This document shows positions 34,601 to 47,000 of a stretch of 64,000 nucleotides of DNA, piece after piece. Numbering within the stretch: the stretch's first letter is position 1; the number at the start of each line of letters is the position of its first letter. The stretch is from assembly GCF_011386835.1 (NCBI RefSeq), contig NC_088809.1, positions 3,605,001-3,669,000 on the forward strand, given 5' to 3'. The DNA comes from Chrysemys picta bellii. Lineage: Eukaryota > Chordata > Testudines > Emydidae. The position numbers were made by a program, and so were the translations under genes. Under the pieces are notes generated by a model. The model searched no databases. It saw nothing but the letters and a program-made list of their open reading frames with translations, and was not told where the DNA came from.

Positions 34601-37600
34601 GCTATTTATAAGCTTCCATTTCCAAATCCTCTCCATATTCGCTTTTTGTTTGCTTTTCAAACTTCTGATGCCTTCCATCTCCCTTTTATAACATGAGCCA
34701 TTTGTCCATTAGACTCACCTGGTTAAGTACACAACTCCCAAGCTCCAATGGAGTTGTTACTTCAGTGAAGTTAATTGATGGCAGTCTTAAGTATATCTCC
34801 CAGGCATGGCTACATATACACACAAACTTTTACAAATACTGTTCCCTGATAAAGGTAAAACCAAGAGAAGGAGAAGAAAACTTGGGGTCACACTGTTATA
34901 GGTGCCAGAAGGAAAGAAGTCCATTGTGTTAATTATCACATAATTGCGAAAAACAAGCATGGTTGCAAAATTCCATTCCTTGCAATTGGCATTACACAAT
35001 AAAAATGAAATCAGCATTGTTGATACAAAGCATGCTAATTCATATCCTCATGAAACCTAAAGATGCACCTTAACTGAATCCCTTTAAAGACAGGGAATGC
35101 TTTAAACATATCTACAGTATCCTCACTAACATTACAATTTGGAAATGAATGTGACTCTAAACCCTCCATGTGTTCTGAAAGTAATATTTAACAATATATG
35201 TTTTTGCTTCCTTAGCCTCTCAATTTGCAATGCTCTCAATTTATCTTTTCACTTTTGTTTTGTGCTTTTTGAATAGGTAACATAGTTACATAATATACAA
35301 CAAATGAGGCATGACGTAAAGAAACATGATTTACAATATCAGTGGATATGTTTTAACCAAATTCTCCATAATGCAGAATATGGAAACTAAAAAAGCTATG
35401 GGTTTCAGATGTGTATCCTTTTACATATTGTACAGTGTCATTACATCATCATTAAATGACTCAGATTAATTAGCAACTCTTTTTAATATATAATTATTGG
35501 CAGTGTTTTATCTTCCCATTTTGTCAGCTGTACAGCAAAGAAATTGTTGTCTAGCAAGTTTGTCTGTCTCCTACCCAATTTCAGGCGTAACCCTGTGGTG
35601 TTGCAGTTTTAAGTACTATACTTATACATGGAAACTGCACCCAAACAAACCAGATGACACAGGAAGGGTGCCTCGCATTTTTAGGATGGTTTTAAGCTTC
35701 AAGAGACATTTTTTGTTTATTGTGCTGTTTCATCTTTTTGGATACAATAGCAGCATTGGCGGCAACCACTTTTGAGTTATTTCTTACAACTATAAGCCAC
35801 CTTTTCTATACATGAATGGGAGCTTCCTAACCAGGGTAAGTCATCTGGATACAGATTGCAGTATGATGCTCATATGGAGAATGAGGGCTTTATGTGACTC
35901 TTCCATTCTTTAAAAGGCAAAGGGTAAAAGGGTTCCTGATTTTTAAATGGAGTAATTTTTGTGTGTGATTTATTAACCCAGGGCTGTGTGACATGACAAA
36001 TATTAACTCCGTAAGTGTGTAGAGGTGAAAACAGATAAAGTGCTTTTAGTATACTTATCTGATCCATGGTGACATTTTGTAATTTGTAATCTAGTGAACA
36101 CGGCTTTTCACAATTCTTTTGGGGAAAAAACACCAAAAATGTCCCCTGGAACAAACTAATTTTTTTTAAATATTTCCATCTTTTTCTGAAGCACTCAGAT
36201 GTTACGCTCACTTCCAGAAGCAGAATGGTAGTCAGATCAGATCCTTAGTGCTTCTATAATGCTAAGATCTATTAAAAAAAACTCTGATTGATAAGTCCTG
36301 TGTTTTGTAAGGAAGAAATTATTTTTCCCCAGAGGATTCTGCCATTTTTGTAAAAATAGCTTTAAATGGGAAGACTAATTTTCCAATAGGGAAAAATTGG
36401 GTTATAGTTTGGTGTGTCAGCCCCCAACCACAAAACTTCAAAATACCCACTCCAAAAACAGTGTGAAAATGTTAAGGAAAGAGGAAAAACAGGATCAGAT
36501 TCTTTCCCCAGTGAGGGTTGTTTTGTACATGTTTACAGTTTATGCCAGTCAATCACATATTAGAGAGTTCCAACTTATTAAAGGGAGTGTGAATATTGTT
36601 GTGCAACACCTAGCACTGATCCCTGATTTGTTTTTTTTAGATACTATGGTAACACAAATAATAACAATAACTGAAGAACAAAAATAACAGCTTTATGGCA
36701 GAAATAAAAAAAAATAACAAGAATTAATAGAAATCATTGCAAGTAGTGTGTTTTTCCGAGACTCCAAGAAAGAAGAAGATGAGTCTACCATTCCTCTCTG
36801 CCCCACTTCACTGTTTGTTTGTTTTTTATTTGTTTTTTCTATATTTCTTAACCAAGAGGATTGTTGTTACACTGTAATTGATATATACATAAGGTTACTC
36901 AACGTGACTGCTTGCAGCATAAGGTACTACTCACTGTAAGGATGGCATAATCAGGTCTTGGTATAGTAAATTATGCCCTTACCTCAGATCTAAAGTACAA
37001 GAGATATCTACTATGCTCTAAGTATACTCACTGTCCACTTCAAATTATTTCTTAATGCTAAGAACCAGCAGAATATTTTTATTGTCACATTCAATTCTGC
37101 AAATAGGTCATGAAAGAAGAGTCTGATAAATAATGATAGACTAGGTGGTTGGAGTGAAAAATAGAAATGCACAGAGAATCTGGAGCACATCCCTTGTCAG
37201 TTTATGACAATAAAGCAACCCGACTTTAGTTTGTATAGCGTGCATCATACAAACTGTATCACAAATCATTTTACAGATCAAAATTATGTAAGGTACTGGA
37301 GAGAGTATGGTATAAACTACAGAAAATAGTAGTGCAAAGAAAGGATATTGAATGGTGAACAGATTAGCATTCAGTCATTAGACCAATAACACAGAGAGGG
37401 AGAAATTAAGGACACACTGGCATCCCAAAATTAATGATTCACACATTAAACTTCCACTGTCTTCAGTGAAAGTTGAATTCTATGGGGCATATTTTCAAAG
37501 GCCCCAACCTGGCCTATAATTTTTGTGCTTATTTTCAATTGGTGCAATTACAGTTGGGCACTAACGATTAAACTTTAAATCTTCAACTATCTACCTCTCA

Positions 37601-37774
37601 GGCACAGTAGTTAGATATTTCCATTCTACCATTTGTGCCTTGCCTACATTCAATTACTGGTGGAAAATTAGATCCCTCATTTAAAAACGTGGTCCTATGG
37701 ATAAGATTGACCATCCAAAGCCCCTAAATAGCTTTGAAAATCCACAGCTGAGATATTTAGAAACTTTGTCTCAT

Positions 37775-38790
37775 CTTTCCTCCCAGATTCTTCCTTCTGA
37801 CTCCTTTCATTTAGCATCATTGACAGCTTCATTATCCTCCCCATCACCCAGATATACAACCTCAATGTGATCTTTGAGTCCTAACTTTAATCCGCTCCAC
37901 CCCCTGGTATTTTGGCTCTTGCTAAAACCTGTCACTTTTAAGGGCTTGTCTACACGGTTAAGCAGTTAAAATCTGTCCTTTCCTCTGTAGGTCCATGCCT
38001 TGGTCGTCTTTCACCTCACCAACTGTAACTACCTCCTTGCATCTTGCCTCTCATCACTCCAATCTATACAGAAGTCCATTGGTAAATGGACATTCTGACA
38101 ACATCATTCACCCTCTCTTCCCCCTCTGTTTCATTCCTCACTGGAACAAAACCAAAACCTTTCAAACATTTTTGTGAAACAGCATTGCGTTGAAACAATC
38201 TGTTTTGGGATTGAAAACCTAAGCTTTTTGATTTTGTTTCTTTTGTTTCTCTCTCCTTCTTGAAGTGATCTGAGAGTCTTCCCTGGACCTCGGAAACCTT
38301 CCCATCTAAAACTTTATCAGAACCAATACATCTCTGTGAAACATTTTGGCTTTGTTAAAACAACATAATATGATGAAAAAAAGTCTGTCAAAAATGTCCC
38401 AACCAGCTCTACAGAGCTTTGCCTATACTTTTATTTCCTCCTACTCTCAGTCTTGCTTCCATAACTGCTCTCTTTGTGTGCTTCTTCCACTCTCAATTTA
38501 ACATCACCTTTCATGCTGGTCTCTATGCTTGGAACACTCTCCCACTTCTTTGTCTACTAGCAGCTCTCTTCTTTTTACTTCAAGTTCTTCCTTAAAACCC
38601 ATTTCTTTGATGAAGCTTTCTAATGCTAATCTCCATATCTATCCTTTCACTAACTTGTGTTTGATTTATTTATTTCATGTATCATATTTGTCTCCTCCTC
38701 AGGATAGAGATCATGTATTTTATGCATTCATAAATTCATAATTCACTCTGTATTCTTATGGCACTACAGAATAGATACATAACAATATTA
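37775..38790 (+). repeat. L2-like LINE remnant
   Basis: Plus-strand pieces read like the end of an L2-type reverse transcriptase: TAACTACCTCCTTGCATCTT (CN-LLA), CAATCTATACAGAAGTCC (LQ-IQ), then CTTGGAACACTCTCCCAC (WN-LP) and TTCCTTAAAACCCATTTCTTTGATGAAGC (FLKTHFFDE). An unrelated A/T-rich block (about 38130-38410) splits it. It is dead. Confidence 0.65.
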
Positions 38791-39068
38791 TTTATGAACT
38801 AGACAAGAACAGTAATCATTTGTTTTTGGCTGGGTTAAGATCAAATGTATCAGTTTAATAACTGATAAATCATGTATCTGAGGACTACTGTATGTACTAC
38901 ATTTGCAAGGTGATGGACAATGGCCTATTTTCCCTCTCATCTAAGTTCTCTGAGCTCTAAGTTCTATTCCTACGCACCTTTAGTACCGTAGAGGATAGTA
39001 TGTTTATATAACAGAAATATTGAGTGAGTAATGCTGCTATTTCTATTTATGAATGATTTCTATGAAGG

Positions 39069-39293
39069 CAGGGCCGGCTCCAGGGTTTTGGCCGCCCCAA
39101 GCAGCCAAAACCAAAAAAAAAAAAAAAGCCGCGATCGCGATCTGCGGCGGCAATTCGGCGGGAGGTCCTTCACTCCCAGGCGGAGTGACGGACCCTCCGC
39201 CGAATTGCCGCCGAATACCTGGAACTGCCGCCCCTGTCCGGAACGGCCGCCCCAAGCACCTGCTTGAGAAGCTGGTGCCTGGAGCCGGCCCTG
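39069..39293. mobile_element. GC-rich hAT-like MITE
   Basis: Termini CAGGGCCGGCTCCAGG and the inverted CCTGGAGCCGGCCCTG are perfectly complementary. Flanks TATGAAGG (39061-39068) and TATGCAGG (39294-39301) are an 8-bp target duplication with one change. The interior has an inverted CGGCGGCAATTCGGCGG/CCGCCGAATTGCCGCCG pair. No coding capacity. Confidence 0.88.
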
Positions 39294-40902
39294 TATGCAG
39301 GTATGATTTGTATTTATGACACTTATCCAAGTGTTGTTTTTTTTAGTTGCATTTGTTTGACTACATAGTCTTCCTGTAAACATATATAACACAAACAGAA
39401 TATACAATAATATTTTATTTCTGTTTGAGTGTTTTAAACCCAGACTACTGAGCATTTCTGAGTTCTTTTACACTCCAACTAAAGACAAAAGAAACAGCAA
39501 AAAGAGTTAATTCACAAGTGTTAGCATTTGCAACTTATCTACTCCCTATACATGCTGAATGATAATATTTCCACACACAAATGCATATTTATCACATTGA
39601 TTCTTCACCTATCTATTCATGCATGCCACATGTTCACCTTGTTTATCACTCCAGCCATCTTTTGTTTTCATGCATTCTCTAGAATCTCATTTTGTTATTC
39701 CCATATTACAGGAATCACAACACTGAAGGAATGCACTCCCAAGAATGTAAAATCCACCTCTACTCCAATCTAGTCAGGGAGAGTTGAGGCCAAAAGTTGG
39801 GTAGAAGAGATCTTCTTTAGGTTCACCAGAACCATGGAAATCTGAGATGAAAAATAACTATTATTTGTAGCTCATCTTGTCCATCTTCTGCCAGTCAATT
39901 TCCCCTACAGTATATTCTTCTTGAGTACCGAGGGTGCTTTCACCATTTTCCTGGAGAAACGACTCTGTCACATCATTTAACTTTCTATTTCTATTTATAA
40001 TAAAAGTATATCTTAAAAGATGCTACAATTAACTTCTTCATTTGAAATTATCCTTAGTGATTATAAGTGGTAACCTAGAATATTACAATGACGACAAATA
40101 GTAATTACTTATTATGAAATTAATGTTCTGAATGTTGATGGGCAGATGCAAGCACCAAAGTCCTTATGCTTCATGTGGTGATGATCATTATTCATGTATT
40201 ACAGGGTCATAACTTTTCTTCTTCTTCTTCTCTCTGTACTAGTTTTATGGGAGTGGCACCAGAACTCAGGAGTCCCTGGAAGTCCAGGTAAAAGGCTTAA
40301 TTTTTCATTGAGCTCTGCCCCTGGTGTTAGTATTGTCTACTCAGACCTTGCTTCTGCTGATCCAACACATTGCAGAATTTCTGCTTTCATCTAACTTCAG
40401 CACCTTTAGTGTCTGGCACCAACCTTCTTATATTTGGACCTAACGGATTTAATATTGCTTGACTACTGGAACGTATTGGTTTTCTAAAGTTATCTAGGTT
40501 AAAGTATAAATAGACTTTTACATCAATAGCAGGCTGCAAACCCCTCAGTATTGCTTATAAAAGTTACTCTGTTCCTTCTGATACTTGAAATAATATCTAT
40601 TGCCATATAAATGGATGGGATCCCTTCAATTAGGAACTGAGAATATACCTGAATCTGAACTTTTCCTGGACTTGTAGTGTCATGTCATCCTTGATGCTGC
40701 TCATGTTGAAACCTATTTTAATCAAAGATACCCCAAATTTGAAATCTCAATCCCCAATATATTAAATAGTACGTCTCTTGCAAAGGAAGAACCTTGACAA
40801 ATATTAAGATTTGTGTTTGACTATTTCTACTCCTTATGCACACAATCTGATCATGTGATGTGTTCAAATGAAATTAAATAACTATGACTCTATCTATTAC
40901 AG

Positions 40903-41022
40903 AAACATGATTAAAGATAACAAAGAGAATATTCCACTCATGGGCAAGAGAACAAATACATCAGGTCCCATTGCAAACCACCAGGAGAAAAAGCCATCTG
41001 AAAACACTCCCACAAGGAAAAG
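40903..41022 (+). CDS. TRPV3: TRPV3 coding exon 1 (start codon at 40907)
   Basis: Acceptor TCTATTACAG just four bases before ATG 40907. It reads [15 protein letters not shown], then an ENTPTRK end. PLMGKR and the TPTRK end match the human N-terminus as recalled. Donor GTAGAA. Residues 1-39. Confidence 0.87.
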
Positions 41023-44000
41023 GTAGAACACAATACCTTCACAAGACCAGCCTTAGACAATTTATTAGAAATGGCAGATTGGTGCTATTTGTAAATCCTT
41101 TTATTATCTTTATACAACAGATACTAAGATTGAAATAATTGCTAACAGCACACATGTAATGTATGAATGAGAGAGTTGTGATGAACGTAGTGTATGTTGA
41201 AAAAGGAACTGATGTACTTATGATATTAATAACAATAAGCATTTATATAGCTCTATAAATGTATACAGTGCTTTAGGAAATGTGGACAAAGACATAGTGC
41301 TTGCTCTGAAGAGCTTACAGTCTCAGGCTCCCTATCTGGGAAGCTCATGCCTCATGTCAATGAGGCCCGCTCTCTGCAGGCACTGGGGTCAGCCCACATG
41401 TATGAGCTTGCAGGATCGGGGCCTCACAAAGATCAACAGTTCAAATATGGGAAGGTTTAGAGATCGTTTCTAATGAGATAATTTAGGGAAAAGCTGGGTT
41501 TTAAGGAAGCATTTAAAGAAGAGAGCAGTGTTGGGAGAAAAGAAATGAGAGGTTCTCTCAAGTATAGGGACATACGGATTGATACAAGAAGGTATGAAGT
41601 CAAAAGCGGAAGGAGACAGGGAGTGGTAAGGGATGTAGCATATGGTGTGAGAAATACCCAGAAAAACCTTCATACATGGAGATTGTCAGTAAAATGTTCA
41701 ATTCACTCTATTTTTCACGCTTAATAACCCATATCACCCATGTTTATTTTTATGCATATTTTATACCAGTTAATTAATATTCTGATTAAATATTTTGTCT
41801 ATTATGAATGGAGAAATACAATACAAGTGGTTGTATTCATCTTTGATGTAATGCCACCAAAGTCACTGAAGTTACTGCAAGATAGGGATGAATTTGGCTT
41901 GTAAACTTTGACCCTACAACTGTTTCCTTTTATTTTGTTGACTGTACAGCATAAAATATAGCCCAATCAGAAAGGCCTTAGGCCCCAAGAGAATTTAATA
42001 TTGCTTTAGCATCCATGATAATTTTGTTAATCATCTGAGTGATCACCTTACGCAGAAGTGATGCAAGCAGCAGTCACAATCTGAAAACTCATGGGCTGGC
42101 CTGACTTCTCCCTCTGTCATTAAATCCAAATGGGGAAATAACACCAGTTGATTTTCTTTTTCCACCTCCCCTTCGTCTGGCATCATTGGCCTTCCAAAGT
42201 ACAAGGGTAGTCCTACATAAACCTAAATTTGAATCAAAGTGTTTGTAGTGCCATGTGGGCAACAGGAAGGATGTCTGAATTGGTCACAATATATACACCT
42301 AATGTTTCAAATAGAAGCAAATTTGCAGAAGACTGGCAAGTTACAGCAAATATGTGTGGCCATTAATCATAAGTTACTTAAGTTCATTTACCAGATTCAG
42401 GCTTTTGGCATCTGTAGTTAATAACCTTAGGATGGGCAGGCTCTCCCATCTTACGTTAAAGCTAGGGTGTGGCACCAAACATTCCTGCTATATAAGAAAA
42501 AAGATCACATGAGTTTTAATTACAAACATTAACATACTCCGTTTAATTATATGTTTCTGTACTGGTATATGTCTAATGCTTTTAAACATTTCAGTCCTTG
42601 AGTATACCATCACTGGCAAGCTCAGAGGTGATTTCACTCTCACCTAAGCAACATGTCTCATTCTCTTATGCTTTATTTTGGCAACATATATTGTAAAAGG
42701 TACAATTTATTTCTACCTTCTTTGACTCAATGAGGCACGTCATTAAATACAGGAAGATCTACATGTGGACTGGGAGGAGTGCTGCAATGATGTTTGAGTA
42801 TGACTAGGTTGCTTTCATGGCTAGTGTTTCCTGTGGCGTGGTTTGAATATGTAAGCACATAGGTATTTGTTGGCAGTTACTCATTTTTTTACTCATGGTA
42901 TGTCCCAGAGATGCCATTTCCCCCATAGAACAGAGAAAAGGCTTCAGGCCTGCACGTTATACCAACCTCCAAGATACATGTGACCCAATTCATTACAGCC
43001 TTGTGGCTCGTTTGTGCCAGGTATATTGACGTAAAGGAGCTGTGAAGACAGCAGATCCTGCCCTGGGGAATTCCCCCAACACAGGGCAGTTCTCTCCTGG
43101 TGTTGAGCTAACATAGTCAGCCCCTGAAGGAGCTCCCAGTCCTCCCACCCAATGCAGGGACTGTGTCATGGACAGCGCCAGAGTGCCATGTGAGTTGGGC
43201 ATTCCTTTCTGCCCTCAAGGTTCATTGAGGCCATACACAGTTGGTTGCCAGTCAGGGCAGTCCCAAGACATCCCAGCACAGGGGGCACAGAAGAGTGGCA
43301 TAAAGCCACCTTTCTTCCACCCTTTGTCAGCCGCTGTGCCAAGGTCAGATTTCAATGGAGTTATGGTGATTTACACCAGCTGAGAATCTGATCCATGGTG
43401 TGTAAGTAATGGCAAAATAGGGCCCTGTTTCCATCTAGGTACTCCTGTGCTATGAACAACACTTATCCTCAATATAACTTCAGATTCACATTCCTGTTAA
43501 ATATAATGGGTATTTTAATCTTTGTGTTGTGGGAATACGCTCGCATGCACATACAAAATGTTAAAAGGTCATTTAAGTTTAAAATACCACATGCAGTGTA
43601 TTAACACTTTCCTCCTCCAAAGATGGGGAAACTATGTTAACCAGGGATGATATTACATCACACTATTTTTGACATACATCCACTGGTTGCTAAGCAGCAG
43701 CATTCTGTAAATTGACACTAGGGTGCTTGCTTCAACTGCATCTGAATATTTTGCAAGGGGAATTAGAAAAAAGGAGAAATAATTAGTACCCTACTGAGTA
43801 TGTCACATATTATGTGAACCAGAATATTTTTCAAGGTGACTCTCAAAGCATTTTAGAAATGTAGAAAAACAATTTACAAACTATAACCCATATAGAAGTC
43901 ATTTCGCCCACCAATTAAATTCAGCCATCATAGGTAAAATGTGACAGCTGTTTGAATGGCACCTAGCAACACCAACCATTTGCTTCTCCCTACCAACTCT

Positions 44001-47000
44001 CCATGGTTTTAAAAAGCTGGTCATCAGAGTTCCTCATGAACCCTTATGCTATGTTGTTCAGCATTTCATTTATCTTTTCCACTCCTCTGTCTATAAACTG
44101 CAATGCACTAGCTAAACATAGTTAAAGCTCATACTCTGAGGTAGCACATTTCAGTCCTAGATGGTGGAAAGGCCTTGTGTTATTTAATATGTGATCTCTC
44201 AACCTTTCTAGTTCATTAAGTGTTCATCAGTGTCAGTGGGTTGAGGCGAGATTCCTACCCAGTTCTTCTTGGATGGAATGATGATGGCGACAATGCAAAG
44301 GCTGCAGTGAACAGATTAGAGTGTGCATGTGTGTGCATTTTATGTGTGTGTATTCTTTGGAGTTACAGTAACATTTTGTGGAGTTCACGAAACCCAGATA
44401 CAAAGTTGTCTCTAGGTTGCAGTGGTGCCACTGATAATGTCTGTATTTGGTGTTCTGTCTCCCAAAGACATCTCAGAATCTTTTGCCATGTCTGCCAACA
44501 CAAAGGATTAAAAATGTTTGGTTGGCAACATGTGTAGGGGTAGGGATCTTCCATTACCAAAAAAGGGTAAACACTATTTCAGCACCTCATCAGATGTGAT
44601 GCCACACAGCATATCACCTGTATCTAAAGCTGGTCCTAGCTGGGCATGTGCACAGTTTGTTTGTGTTATGTTTATGTTACATTTTGACTTGCTTTTCCAC
44701 TAATAAACTTTCAACACAATGTATTCAACAGCTCACAGTTTTTCTTTGAAATTGAAGGCTTTGAAAGTAATTCATCTCCAAGACAGACATCTCCTCCTGT
44801 ATTTTCAAAACCCATGGATTCAAATATTCGCCCATGGTATGTATAATATATGGTATATTCATTAACCACATTGCAAATATGAGCAAACATACAACTGCTC
44901 GAAAGTTCTGCATAGACGACAAGGCTAAAATGTCAAAAGTGGCCTCTCATTTTGGTTGCCTCAAGGGCAAAATTCCCATTGACTTCAGTGGGCCAGCATT
45001 TTCCTTGCAGTGACTGCCTTAATCCTGAATTTTCACACTTCTGTCATTGATTTTAAAAGGGCCACAGCTAAATAGTTTAGGCCCAAACTTTGACCAGACT
45101 TAAAATTGATATAGTCCCCTGAAGTCTGAATGATTTTTTCTTTTTAGCACCTTTTTTCTAATTAAGAGGGGAAAAACCCCACTGTTTACGTGGTTGTGTC
45201 GGACCTATGGTAACCCGAGACTTGCTGCAGAACCAGCAGAGGGAGCACAAGTAAACAAAAATCCCTATTAGATCGTTTCTGCCATCATCTGTATTGGTGA
45301 TAGCCAAAAATGTTTCAAACAAAAGAGAGACATGACTGTTTGTGCCCAGGAAATTGAAAAAAAGCCATTTATGACACATATATAAGAAAAATGAGTGCAG
45401 AAAAGACTATTTTCAAGATTTTCAGTGGTTATTTGTATTAGATGTTAATGGGACAATTTAAAATTATGAAAAGGGAGGCTGGATGACAAAATATAAATCA
45501 AATCAAAGCCAGGTTAATAAAGACCAATTGTTTTTTTTCCAATGACTATTTGGTTGTTTATATGGAATTAGTTGACGAGCTCCTTTTAGTTCCCATAGGA
45601 CTGGAGCCAAAATCACCAACAAAATAAATAAATAAATAAATCATCATCATAATTATATTCCTTGTTTTTTTCAGCAGAGAGATTAGACTGAATTGGAATA
45701 GAATCCGAAACACCATCTTTATTTTAAGGGTGGTCCCTCTAGGTTAGGTCAGAGGAACATTTGTACGGTAGTGTGGGAAGCCTCACACTATTGTCTATGT
45801 ATCCATTGTGTAGATAAATAGCAGATTTCAGTCTTCTGAGTTTTTAGGTTGGGATGTTCCATCAGCATTCAATTTGTTACAAAAGCAAGTTAAAAAGAAA
45901 CCCAGCCTATGAAAAAGTAATTGCCAGTGGTCCTTTAAGTCAGACCCAACACTGAGAAAATCTGGAAAGGATGTACAGTATTTACTAAATATAAACTCCA
46001 TTGCAGCCATTGTTTTATTGTGCAAACACATATTTAGCCCCTGGTCTTGAACTGCTTATAGGCAAATCTTCCACCAAAGTCAGCAGTAAGGACTGAATGA
46101 GCAACCGCCACAGAATACTGCATAGTAAATCTTTATGTATTTCAGTTTGTGTGTGTGTGTGCGCGTGCACCCTCCTCACAGTAGCCATTTCAATATTTGT
46201 CTTGTGGAAGATGTCAAATTAATAATGAACACATTGGAAAAAAGAAGAGTCTAAACTTTACAATGTAGCATCAAGAGTGATGTGATTAAAAACAGTGTGA
46301 AAATGAAAAATACAATAGTAGAAGCCTGAGTGAAATAACATGGAAAAACACAAAGAAGGGTTTCAAATATGAAACTCGTTAACATGATAAAATCCTGAAT
46401 GTCTTTTCATTTGTGGCCTATATTTTAAAACACACCGTGAGTTAAATGATGGTATTAAAAAACACATTGTCAAATTAAATTAATTTCAGCTCTTTTGTTG
46501 ATATTGCCTCCCATTATCGAATGAGTCTTAGCGCAATTTGCCAAGATGTCCTCCTACTTAAGCACTCAACCTTTTCTGTGTTTTCTACAGTGCATCTGGA
46601 AATGGGGAAGATATGGATTCCCCACAATCTCTTCAGGATGATATTACTGAGTATGCCACAAACGTAGACAGTTATTGGTAAGTGGAGACATAATGTATTT
46701 CTGTAGTGCGTTTTCTATGGATTAAGTGTATGACAGAGTGGATTTACTGATTTTTCCTTGTCGTGGTTTAAAAATGAGCCCATAAGACTTCAGGGGATAT
46801 TGATTTATACTTTTGAGCTTTATCACCAATAAATAAATTCTTTAGAAAGTGTATATCATGCATCCTCATATTAAATATCTGAGATCAGAGAAAGCCAGAG
46901 CCTATAAAATTGCTGATTCCTAGTTCACTGAAGAAAATGCTGCACCTAAATGCCACACACACTGAGCAATGAGCAAGTCCAGTGCTCAAATACCACTACT

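Larger units (their letters stand above)
22967..40902. other. TRPV1-TRPV3 interval, 18 kb with no recognised protein exon
   Basis: Apart from the TRPV1 3' UTR at its left end, no host coding exon was recognised. It is made of CR1, L2-like, LTR-like, Harbinger-derived and TIR fragments (listed separately) set in AT-rich DNA. The TRPV3 promoter and non-coding 5' exons should lie in its right part, because the first TRPV3 coding exon has an acceptor only four bases before its ATG. Confidence 0.6.

Noticed and set aside
40194..40394. Candidate TRPV3 first coding exon ending at GGAAGTCCAG|GTAAAA
   Set aside because: Its reading (MGVAPELRSPW) does not resemble the TRPV3 N-terminus, while the exon at 40903-41022 does (PLMGKR) and keeps frame with exon 2.
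44739..44836. TRPV3 exon 2 starting at 44739
   Set aside because: Reads well by itself but leaves exon 1 out of frame; the AG seven bases upstream restores frame and gives the expected SSQFFFEIE.
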